DNA from: Acidobacteriota bacterium
GTDB taxonomy: Bacteria; Acidobacteriota; Terriglobia; Acidoferrales; UBA7541
Assembly: GCA_019239815.1 (NCBI GenBank)
Contig: JAFAZL010000194.1
Location: 1-7,686, forward strand
Length of the DNA stretch: 7,686 nucleotides
Direction: 5' to 3'
Within the stretch, counting starts at the first letter, position 1. The number at the start of each line of letters is the position of its first letter. Below are positions 1 to 5,991 of this stretch, in pieces. The notes below the pieces were generated by a model. It was not told the origin of the DNA and made no database searches. It worked only from the letters and a program-made list of their open reading frames with translations. The position numbers were made by a program, and so were the translations under genes.

Positions 1-547
1 CAGCGCTGCCCTCGGCAATCCAGCCCGCCTCGTTCAGCGGCCTTAGCGCCAAAATCGCGCTCGTTGCGTAGCACCCGGGATTCGCCACCAGCTTGGCTCC
101 CGCGATATCCGATGCATAAAGTTCCGGCAGCCCGTAAACCGCCTCTCCGAGCCTTCCCTCGTGCGGCGTCGGCAGCTTGTACCAGTGAGAAAACGTGTGC
201 GCCGAGCGAAACCGAAACGCCCCGCTCAAATCAATGACGCGAATCCCCGCATCGATCAACACAGGGGCAATTTCCGCCGAAAATTCATGCGGCGTCGCCA
301 GAAACGCAGTTCCAGCACCGCTTTCGATGATCGCTTCCGCCGAAAGCGTGCGCAGTGGAGCTTCGCCAACGCCACGCAACTGCGGAAACATCTCGGAGAG
401 GCACTGCGCGCCGCCCGTCTCGCGCACATAAAAGGTCGCGCTCTGCACCTTGGAATGGCGCAGCAAGATCTGCGCCAACTCGATGCCCGAGTAGCCGGTG
501 GCGCCGACAACCGCCACCTGGTGCGGATTCTTGGTGGAATGGCTCAC
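1..547 (-). CDS. argC: N-acetyl-gamma-glutamyl-phosphate reductase, C-terminus cut by window edge
   Basis: ArgC carries out the NADPH-dependent reduction of N-acetylglutamyl-5-phosphate to the semialdehyde, the third step of arginine synthesis, in the cytosol. Translating the minus strand from GTG at 547 gives 182 residues before the edge. A dinucleotide-binding loop GATGYSG lies at about residues 15-21, and TPHEFSAE and VIDLSGAFRFR follow. The catalytic-cysteine motif NPGCYAT places the nucleophile at Cys159. The family is usually about 310-350 residues, so roughly the C-terminal half lies outside. I chose the GTG start because it overlaps the argR stop as GTGA and leaves a normal short N-terminus (MSHSTKNPHQVAVVGATG). 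No strong Shine-Dalgarno is visible, which fits translational coupling to argR. The family assignment is very secure; the exact start is likely but not proven. Confidence 0.95.
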   Translation of the reverse strand, partial: MSHSTKNPHQVAVVGATGYSGIELAQILLRHSKVQSATFYVRETGGAQCLSEMFPQLRGVGEAPLRTLSAEAIIESGAGTAFLATPHEFSAEIAPVLIDAGIRVIDLSGAFRFRSAHTFSHWYKLPTPHEGRLGEAVYGLPELYASDIAGAKLVANPGCYATSAILALRPLNEAGWIAEGSA

Positions 548-996
548 GGCCGGACCAGCGATTCGATCTGTCTCTGCAAGGTTTCCCGCGATTTGAGGTC
601 GGGCGTAATAATCAGAACGGTGTCGTCTCCCGCGATCGTTCCGGCAATCTCGCTGAATTTCGCGCCATCGACCGCTGCGGCGAGTGGCTGCGCCGCTCCA
701 GGGGGTGTCTTAAGCACGAGCATGTTCTGAGCCGGGCGAATGTCCGCCAAAAATTCACCTAGCGCTCGCGTCAACGCTCCCTTTCCATTCGATTCTTCGG
801 GCAACGCCGCTTCGCGCCGGTAACCCTCATGGGTTTTGATGAGCCGCAGTTCCTGCAGGTCACGCGAAAGAGTCGCCTGCGTCACGCGCAACTTTTGTGC
901 GGCGAGTCTCCGGCGCAATTCTTCCTGGTTCGTTATCCGCGCATCCGCGACGATCCGAAGAATCTGTCCGTGCCGAAATGTTTTCCCGCCATTCAT
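544..996 (-). CDS. argR: Arginine repressor ArgR
   Basis: This is an arginine-responsive transcription factor of the hexameric ArgR/AhrC family, 150 residues, full length for the family. The N-terminal winged helix-turn-helix spans about residues 5-65, and its recognition-helix region reads TQATLSRDLQELRLIK (39-54). The C-terminal oligomerisation and arginine-binding domain spans about 75-150 and carries the hallmark GTIAGDDT at 119-126, whose Asp pair (124-125) contacts arginine in characterised homologues. It is the first gene of an operon with argC. It probably represses its own promoter through the ARG-box-like palindrome at 1020-1035. The ATG at 996 is the only start codon in frame with a full DNA-binding domain. 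No Shine-Dalgarno sits at the usual distance: GAAAGG ends 18 bases upstream. The start may therefore be used on a very short leader. Confidence 0.95.
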   Translation of the reverse strand: MNGGKTFRHGQILRIVADARITNQEELRRRLAAQKLRVTQATLSRDLQELRLIKTHEGYRREAALPEESNGKGALTRALGEFLADIRPAQNMLVLKTPPGAAQPLAAAVDGAKFSEIAGTIAGDDTVLIITPDLKSRETLQRQIESLVRP

Positions 997-1006
997 CGCA
1001 AAATCA

Positions 1007-1012
1007 ATTATA
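1007..1012 (-). promoter_or_regulatory. Second, start-proximal -10 of argR
   Basis: A perfect TATAAT occupies 1012-1007 on the minus strand, only ten bases before the argR ATG. A transcript from it would begin near 1000, leaving roughly four leader bases. At 17-base spacing its -35 position falls on CTGTAT of the ARG box, a poor hexamer. It would therefore be a weak or activator-dependent promoter, also blocked by ArgR. It could equally be a chance AT-rich match. Confidence 0.35.
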
Positions 1013-1019
1013 CGCCTTT

Positions 1020-1035
1020 CTGTATTTTTATACAG
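1020..1035. promoter_or_regulatory. ARG box: probable ArgR operator
   Basis: CTGTATTTTTATACAG is a perfect inverted repeat with six-base arms (CTGTAT/ATACAG) around TTTT. The 18-base frame 1019-1036 agrees with the enterobacterial ARG-box consensus WNTGAATWWWWATTCANW at 16 of 18 positions, by hand comparison. It lies directly upstream of argR and overlaps the predicted -10 of the argR promoter, so bound repressor would block RNA polymerase. I see no second good box at the usual 2-3 bp spacing; only a weak ATACG half-site lies on the argR side. That regulation is autogenous is inferred from position. Confidence 0.75.
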
Positions 1036-1055
1036 TCATTATGCAGGCCCGTCAA
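1027..1055 (-). promoter_or_regulatory. Main argR-argC promoter
   Basis: Reading the minus strand, TTGACG (1055-1050) and TATAAA (1032-1027) are separated by exactly 17 bases, each hexamer matching the housekeeping-sigma consensus at five of six positions. The expected transcription start is near 1020, giving a leader of about 24 bases before the argR ATG. The -10 lies inside the ARG-box palindrome. Confidence 0.65.
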
Positions 1056-1118
1056 CGCAATTCGATGCCTCGGCCAGCTAATGCAGGATTCGCAGCAGTG
1101 TCCACACATGCACTAGCT

Positions 1119-1147
1119 TTTACTGTTGGAGTGATGTCTCCTATTTA
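1119..1147 (+). promoter_or_regulatory. Candidate promoter of the small zinc-finger gene
   Basis: TTTACT (1119-1124) and TATTTA (1142-1147) are 17 bases apart and match the consensus hexamers at about four and three of six positions. The spacer contains an imperfect palindrome, GGAGTGATGTCTCC (1128-1141), matching its own reverse complement at 10 of 14 positions, which could be an operator. The expected start near 1154 leaves a leader of about 14 bases. This is weak evidence from position and pattern only. Confidence 0.25.
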
Positions 1148-1167
1148 GAGCGCGATTCGCGTCCCAA

Positions 1168-1515
1168 ATGGGAACTCGTTGCCAAACCGCAGGTTGCAAG
1201 AACGATACGCCACCGGCTCTCGCCGAGCACGGCGTATGCGTGTTGCATTTCACTTTGTCGTTGGAAGCCGGTTGCTCCGCCATGCGCCGCGAAACCGCGC
1301 TGGGCAACACGCCGCATGAACGCCAGCGCGAAATCATGCGCTTCATCACCGAAAATGGCGAGACCCTCGCACGCGTCGCGACCAGCGGCCTACCTCTCAC
1401 CGACGACCTTAAGGCCCGTATTCTCAGTACTTTCCTGACTTTGATGAACCTGCGCGAAAACATCGACCGAGCGTCGATGCGCTCTTCCTACGGCCGCCTG
1501 CCCGTCCCTCGCTAA
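1168..1515 (+). CDS. Small protein with N-terminal CxxxxC/CxxH zinc-finger-like motif, function unknown
   Basis: I do not recognise a function for this 115-residue soluble protein. Its N-terminus has Cys5, Cys10, Cys24 and His27 in the order C-x4-C-x13-C-x2-H (RCQTAGCKN...GVCVLHF). This resembles the short CxxxGC...GxCxxH zinc fingers found in many small bacterial and phage proteins. Residues 45-100 look helical and end in a basic tail. From memory, small acidobacterial proteins share the N-terminal CQxxGCKN...LCxxHF pattern and a helical leucine-rich C-terminus; I could not verify this. No signal peptide or membrane segment is present. The ATG is the first start after an in-frame stop at 1132, but no clear Shine-Dalgarno precedes it. 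It is transcribed divergently from argR and convergently with the thiF-like gene, so it is probably monocistronic. Codon use resembles its neighbours. The gene is likely real. Confidence 0.7.
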   Translation: MGTRCQTAGCKNDTPPALAEHGVCVLHFTLSLEAGCSAMRRETALGNTPHERQREIMRFITENGETLARVATSGLPLTDDLKARILSTFLTLMNLRENIDRASMRSSYGRLPVPR

Positions 1516-1528
1516 GCGTTCGCTTTTT
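1514..1528 (+). terminator. Weak intrinsic terminator after the zinc-finger gene
   Basis: AAGCGTTCGCTTTTT starts inside the stop codon. AAGC pairs with GCTT around a GTTC loop, and a run of Ts follows. The stem is only four to five pairs, so termination by it alone would be inefficient. The rest of the convergent gap (1529-1602) is AT-rich with no stronger hairpin, and nothing convincing terminates the opposing gene. Confidence 0.3.
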
Positions 1529-1602
1529 CATCGATTTTGCGCGCACAAATCCGCATTCGCAAATACGGCAAAATTTTCAATCAAGAATTTTCGAGCTTAG
1601 AG

Positions 1603-2631
1603 CTACGCCCCAATAAATCGCGCGTAAATCGATCGCGCTACCGCCGGATCTTGCGTCCCCTTCAAAATGGCTCGCCCGTCAGCGAATACCGTCATCTCAT
1701 ACGGCGCTACGCGAAACCGCAACAAAAAGTCGTTCTGCCGCACATCATTCACCACCGGCGCCAGCCTCCGCTTGAGCGCCTCCAAATCCAATACGCGGCT
1801 CCGCTCGTGAATCTGCACCGAATCGCGCCCGCACATCGTGATATGGGGCTGCGCCTCGCCCTCGAGGTACGAAAACTCTCCTCGCACGCACACCGGGCAC
1901 TCCGCGTTGCGTTCCACGCGCACCGACTGAAATTTTCCTGACCACACATCGCACGAAACGAGCCTTCCGTGCAGCGCGTCCACGCGCCCACTCAACAATT
2001 TCAGCGCCTCCGCCGATTCCATCGACGCCACCAGATTCACAATCGGCCCCAGCACGCCAATCGTGTCGCACGTCTGGTCCATCCCCGCGCCATCGCGCTC
2101 GCCCGCCAACAAACACGCGAGGCACGCCGTCACACCCGGTCGCACCGTCATCGTCAACCCGTAGCTGCCCACTGCCGCCGCGTAAATCCACGGCATCCTG
2201 TGTTTCACCGCAAAATCATTCACTAGAAACCGCGTCTCAAAATTGTCCGTGCCGTCGCAAATGACATCGAATCCGCCCAGCAACTCCTCCACATTTTTCG
2301 GGTTTATATCCGCGACCATGCCTTCGACGTGCACCTGCGAATTCACCGCCGCAAGCCGCCGCTCCGCCGCGACCGCTTTCGGCAGCGCGTCGCGTGCGTC
2401 CGCCTCTTCAAAAAGCGTCTGCCGCTGTAGATTCGACGGCTCGACAAAATCCCGATCGATCACCCGCACACGCCCAACGCCGGCGCGCACCAACAAGTTC
2501 GCCGCCGCCGCTCCGATCGCGCCGCACCCGGCGACAACCGCGCTCGCCGTGAGCAGCCGTTCTTGTCCCTCTTCGCCGATCCCGGCGAACAAAATCTGGC
2601 GTGAATATTTCTGTCGAAGGGCGTCGTCCAC
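1603..2631 (-). CDS. ThiF/MoeB-family adenylyltransferase (E1-like) with C-terminal extension
   Basis: This is an E1-like enzyme that adenylates the C-terminal Gly-Gly of a small ubiquitin-fold sulfur carrier (ThiS or MoaD type), in the cytosol. It has 342 residues. The start YSRQILFAGIG is typical of the family. The Rossmann loop GCGAIG is at 35-40. Conserved ATP-site residues are Asp59, Asn67, Arg70, Lys85 and Asp129 (DGTDN). Zinc pairs are Cys170/Cys173 and Cys245/Cys248. The catalytic Cys188 lies in CDTIGVLGP. After the core, CGRDSVQI (267-274) and MTVFADGRAILKGTQDP (313-329) form a roughly 80-residue tail that I associate with ThiF-annotated proteins of Bacillus type, not MoeB. There is no rhodanese domain. 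The start is GTG, preceded by GGAA five bases upstream, with an in-frame stop at 2673. No carrier, thiazole synthase or molybdopterin gene is in view, so thiamine versus molybdopterin use is undecided. Confidence 0.88.
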   Translation of the reverse strand: MDDALRQKYSRQILFAGIGEEGQERLLTASAVVAGCGAIGAAAANLLVRAGVGRVRVIDRDFVEPSNLQRQTLFEEADARDALPKAVAAERRLAAVNSQVHVEGMVADINPKNVEELLGGFDVICDGTDNFETRFLVNDFAVKHRMPWIYAAAVGSYGLTMTVRPGVTACLACLLAGERDGAGMDQTCDTIGVLGPIVNLVASMESAEALKLLSGRVDALHGRLVSCDVWSGKFQSVRVERNAECPVCVRGEFSYLEGEAQPHITMCGRDSVQIHERSRVLDLEALKRRLAPVVNDVRQNDFLLRFRVAPYEMTVFADGRAILKGTQDPAVARSIYARFIGA

Positions 2632-2672
2632 GTCGTTTCCGTCTCGAAAAATTCCTTCTTCTTTCTCCAGTC

Positions 2673-2703
2673 ATCATAGCGCCAAAGTTCGCCGGTCAGG
2701 CAA
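2673..2703 (-). promoter_or_regulatory. Candidate promoter of the thiF-like gene
   Basis: On the minus strand TATGAT (2678-2673) matches the -10 consensus at five of six positions. TTGCCT (2703-2698) is a possible -35, but the spacing is 19 bases, longer than ideal. The transcript would start near 2666, about 35 bases before the GTG. It lies in the 108-bp divergent spacer shared with the Omp85 gene. Confidence 0.35.
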
Positions 2704-2711
2704 CGCCCCTG

Positions 2712-2720
2712 TGCTACCCT
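2712..2720 (+). promoter_or_regulatory. Candidate extended -10 for the Omp85 operon
   Basis: TGCTACCCT has the TGn extension followed by a hexamer with T, A and final T conserved. A start near 2727 would leave a short leader that still includes the Shine-Dalgarno AAAGGA at 2731-2736. No convincing -35 lies 16-18 bases upstream. This is tentative. Confidence 0.22.
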
Positions 2721-2739
2721 TCGTCTGACGAAAGGAAGC

Positions 2740-5700
2740 ATGAAATCGAGCAGCACCAACGGGTTGCGATGGATCCTCGCACTCGCACTCCTTACGGGAG
2801 GTGCGCGCGCTCGTGCCCAATCTGCGCCGGGATTAGCGCCGAATTCCGCTCCCAATTCACACGCATTTCGCACTGGCTCCGGCGCGCGAAAAGATTCTTC
2901 CGATGCGCAGCAACAGAGTCCAGCTCAGCCTCCCGCGCAAAGACGAGAACCCGCCGTGACGGTGCCTCCCGCACCGCCAAAATCCGCCGAGCCTTCCGGT
3001 CCGATCGTCACCTCCGTTCGCATCGTCGATGAAAATGGCAAAGTGCTGGCCGAATCTCCCGCGAACATCTCGGTTCAGGCTGGCAAGCTACTCGAACGCG
3101 ACCAGGTCGCGGACAGTATCCGCACCCTCTACAAAACCGGCACGTATTCCTACATCGCCGCGCGCCAGGACGCTTCCGACAGCGGCGTTCGCATCGATTT
3201 CGTTGTGCGCGAACAACTCTTCTTCAACCAAGTGGTTATTCGCGGCGTCGTTGCTCCGCCGTCCGATGCGTCCGCCGCCGCCGCGATGTCGCTTACGCTC
3301 GGCACGCCGTATCGCAAGGAAGCCGTCGAAGACGGCGTCGCCCGCCTCACCGAATCGCTTCACGACGAAGGCTTGTACCAGGCCGAAGTCCACGTGGAAA
3401 CCATACCGCATCACGACACGCATGAGCTCGACGTCATCGTGACCGTGAAATCAGGTCCGCGTGCCAAGATCCAGACCATTCAGCTGACCAACGGCACCGA
3501 ATACACAAACGAAGAAATCATCAAGCTGCTGAGCGTGCGGGTCGGCAAGCCGATCACCTCGCAGCGTATTCAGCGTGGCAACGAACGCATCCATAATTTT
3601 CTCGTGAAGAAAGGTCACCTCAGCGCGCGGGCATCGGTGCGCCGCGGACCGTACGACAAAGCCGCCAACACGATTCCCCTCGAAGTCGACATCACTGAGG
3701 GCCCGCGCGTGCAGCTCGTCATCACCGGAATAAAACTTTCCCAGGGCACGCTCAAAAAGCTCGTCCCGATTTATCAGGAAGGATCGGTGGACGTCGATCT
3801 TCTCGAAGAGGGCAAGCGCAACATTCGTGAACGTCTCGAGCGCGACGGCTTCTTCGACGCGAGCGTCGAGTACACCACGGTCACCCGAGACGCGCAGCCG
3901 AAAGGCAATTGGAAGGGCACCGAAGAAATCATCACGTACAAGGTCGAGCGCGGCGACCGGCACAAACTCGCTGGTGTCGAAATTTCCGGAAATCGTTACT
4001 TCAATACCGATTTGTTGCGCAGCCGCCTTCAGATTTACGGCAAAGGCTTCGCCACACGCGGTCGTTTCAGCCGCCGGCTGGTCGAAAGCGATCGCGACTC
4101 GCTGCTTTCCCTGTATCAGTCCAACGGATTTCTCGATGCGAAAATCGATGCGCAGACGCTCGACAACTACAAAGGTGTCGAAGGCCAGCTTTTCGTTCGC
4201 TATGTAATTCAGGAAGGGAAGCAGTCGCGCGTCGCATCGCTGAACATCGAAGGCAATCACGCGTTCAAGGAAGACGAGTTGCTTCCTTATGTCGCTTCGA
4301 CGCCGGGCCAGCCATATTCCGATTACAACGTTGCGACCGACCGCGACAACATCCTCGCGCTCTATTACAACGAAGGATTCCCCGAGGCGCGATTTACGGC
4401 GACGGCCACGCCGGTAACACCCGAGCCGAATGCGACGACAGACGCCACGAAATCCGCGACCGACAAATCGCCCGAGCCGGGCGTTGAAGCCGGCGACGAA
4501 ATGAAGGTCGTCTACCACATCGACGAAGGGCCGCAGACGCGCGTCCGTCGTGTGCTCGTCACCGGCTACAACCACACGCGCGTCGGTGCCATTCGGCGCG
4601 AAATTCTCGTCAAGCCCGACGCCCCCCTGCGCCAAGGCGACGTCATCGATTCGCAGCGCCGCCTCTATAATCTCGGCATCTTCAATCGCGTCACGATCGA
4701 GCCGCAAAATCCTACCGGCACCGACTCGAATAAAGACATCGTTGTCCTCGTCGAAGAAGCGAAACGCTGGACGATCGCTTACGGCGGCGGTTTCGAAGTT
4801 CAGCGCCTGGCCAGCTCGACCAATCCGACCGGCAGTGAGTTACAGGCCGCTCCGCGCGGAATTCTCGAAATCAGCAAGCTCAACGTGCGCGGGCGCGGCG
4901 ACTCCGTTTCACTCAAACTCCGGGGTAGTACGATCGAGGATCGCGCGCTGCTCACCTATACGGCCCCGAATACATTTTCCGATCCGCACTACACGTTTCA
5001 GGCCAACGTCTACACCGAAAAAACGCAGGACATCAACACCTTCACCGAAGAGCGCTACGAAGCCTCGGTGCAGCTCACCGATCAAGCCACGCGATTCACG
5101 ACGCTTCAGTACCGCTATGCATTCCGGCGCGTCCTCGTAACGAACATCAACAACACCGTGCCGCCCGAAGATATTCCGTTATTTGAACAGCCGACATTGG
5201 TCTCGCAATTCGGCGTCACTTGGGCTCGCGACGCGCGCGACAATCCCGCCGATGCAACGAAGGGCAGCTTCAACAGTTTCGACTTCGGAATCGCCGATAC
5301 GGCAATCGGTTCGAGCGCGAGTTTCCTGCGCATGTATTACCAGAACTCGACCTATCACCCACTCGGACGGCGTTTCAGTTTTGCCCGCGCGTTTCGATTC
5401 GGCGTGCTGCAGCCATACAAAGACACGGTTTCACTCGCGTTCCCGGCGCAAACGACAGCCGTGCAACTGATCCCGCTCCCGGAGCGATTCTTTGCCGGCG
5501 GCGGAACTTCGCTGCGTGGCTTCGCCTTGAACCAGGCCGGACCGCGCGACCTCGCCGGATTCCCGGTCGGCGGCCAGGCGGTGATGGAGTTTCACCAGGA
5601 ATTTCGTTTTCCGATGCGCCTGCCATTTGTCGGCAGCGCGCTGGGCGGCGCGCTTTTCTACGACGGCGGCAACGTCTACAGCCGGCTGAGCCGCATCACT

Positions 5701-5991
5701 TTTCGCGCGTATCCGCCCAAGCCAATTTTCAATCCCGCGGATCCCACGGTGTGCCAGTTCAATTGCACGAACGAGCTCAATTATTTCGCACACACGGTGG
5801 GTTTCGGCCTGCGATATTCCACTCCGGTCGGTCCGATTCGCGTCGATCTCGGATTTCCGATCAACCGGCCGCAATTTGTTTCGCCGATTTGCCCGAACGG
5901 CAATCCACTCTGCCTCGACGGACGTAACGGATTCCAGGCGACGCGTTTGCCGGGATTCCAGATCTTCTTCAACCTGGGGTCAACCTTCTGA
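2740..5991 (+). CDS. Omp85-family outer-membrane assembly protein (BamA/TamA class) with about seven POTRA repeats
   Basis: This outer-membrane protein inserts beta-barrel proteins. It has 1083 residues, against about 810 in E. coli BamA and 577 in TamA. The signal peptide covers 1-26 with likely cleavage ARA|QS. A Pro/Ser/Gln-rich linker runs to about 86. I then count seven POTRA-like units, at roughly 88-164, 165-247, 248-327, 328-410, 411-498, 499-602 and 603-677. Their strand motifs include VVIRGVV, VEISGNRYF, LNIEGNHAF and VLVTGYNH, often preceded by EGP or a similar turn. POTRA 6 carries a Thr/Pro/Asp-rich insert (about 558-587). The barrel (about 678-1083) has GGGTSLRGF with the conserved loop-6 Arg at 926, then RVDLGFPINRP, and ends in a beta-signal with terminal Phe. 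Four cysteines (1005, 1009, 1051, 1058) are the only ones in the protein. The ATG follows AAAGGA closely. The stop overlaps the next ATG (TGATG). Whether it serves as BamA, TamA or both is open; the long POTRA chain favours BamA and the TamB-like neighbour favours TamA. Confidence 0.93.
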   Translation: MKSSSTNGLRWILALALLTGGARARAQSAPGLAPNSAPNSHAFRTGSGARKDSSDAQQQSPAQPPAQRREPAVTVPPAPPKSAEPSGPIVTSVRIVDENGKVLAESPANISVQAGKLLERDQVADSIRTLYKTGTYSYIAARQDASDSGVRIDFVVREQLFFNQVVIRGVVAPPSDASAAAAMSLTLGTPYRKEAVEDGVARLTESLHDEGLYQAEVHVETIPHHDTHELDVIVTVKSGPRAKIQTIQLTNGTEYTNEEIIKLLSVRVGKPITSQRIQRGNERIHNFLVKKGHLSARASVRRGPYDKAANTIPLEVDITEGPRVQLVITGIKLSQGTLKKLVPIYQEGSVDVDLLEEGKRNIRERLERDGFFDASVEYTTVTRDAQPKGNWKGTEEIITYKVERGDRHKLAGVEISGNRYFNTDLLRSRLQIYGKGFATRGRFSRRLVESDRDSLLSLYQSNGFLDAKIDAQTLDNYKGVEGQLFVRYVIQEGKQSRVASLNIEGNHAFKEDELLPYVASTPGQPYSDYNVATDRDNILALYYNEGFPEARFTATATPVTPEPNATTDATKSATDKSPEPGVEAGDEMKVVYHIDEGPQTRVRRVLVTGYNHTRVGAIRREILVKPDAPLRQGDVIDSQRRLYNLGIFNRVTIEPQNPTGTDSNKDIVVLVEEAKRWTIAYGGGFEVQRLASSTNPTGSELQAAPRGILEISKLNVRGRGDSVSLKLRGSTIEDRALLTYTAPNTFSDPHYTFQANVYTEKTQDINTFTEERYEASVQLTDQATRFTTLQYRYAFRRVLVTNINNTVPPEDIPLFEQPTLVSQFGVTWARDARDNPADATKGSFNSFDFGIADTAIGSSASFLRMYYQNSTYHPLGRRFSFARAFRFGVLQPYKDTVSLAFPAQTTAVQLIPLPERFFAGGGTSLRGFALNQAGPRDLAGFPVGGQAVMEFHQEFRFPMRLPFVGSALGGALFYDGGNVYSRLSRITFRAYPPKPIFNPADPTVCQFNCTNELNYFAHTVGFGLRYSTPVGPIRVDLGFPINRPQFVSPICPNGNPLCLDGRNGFQATRLPGFQIFFNLGSTF

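Noticed and set aside
161..762. Plus-strand frames at 161-730 and 355-762 opposite argC and argR
   Set aside because: They are Arg-rich shadows of argC and argR, which have unmistakable family motifs on the minus strand.
1041..1087. Repeated heptamer ATGCAGG at 1041-1047 and 1081-1087 as a second operator pair
   Set aside because: A seven-base direct repeat 40 bases apart is easily due to chance and does not fit the ARG-box pattern.
1572..1593. AT-rich inverted repeat (AAAATT ... AATTTT) downstream of the thiF-like gene as a terminator
   Set aside because: The stem would be only six A-U pairs with no GC clamp and no following U-run, so I do not call it a terminator.
3451..4707. Minus-strand open frame of 418 codons antisense to the Omp85 gene
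   Set aside because: It lies wholly within the Omp85 reading frame, whose POTRA repeats are clear. The antisense protein shows no recognisable motif, and long antisense frames are expected opposite GC-biased codons.
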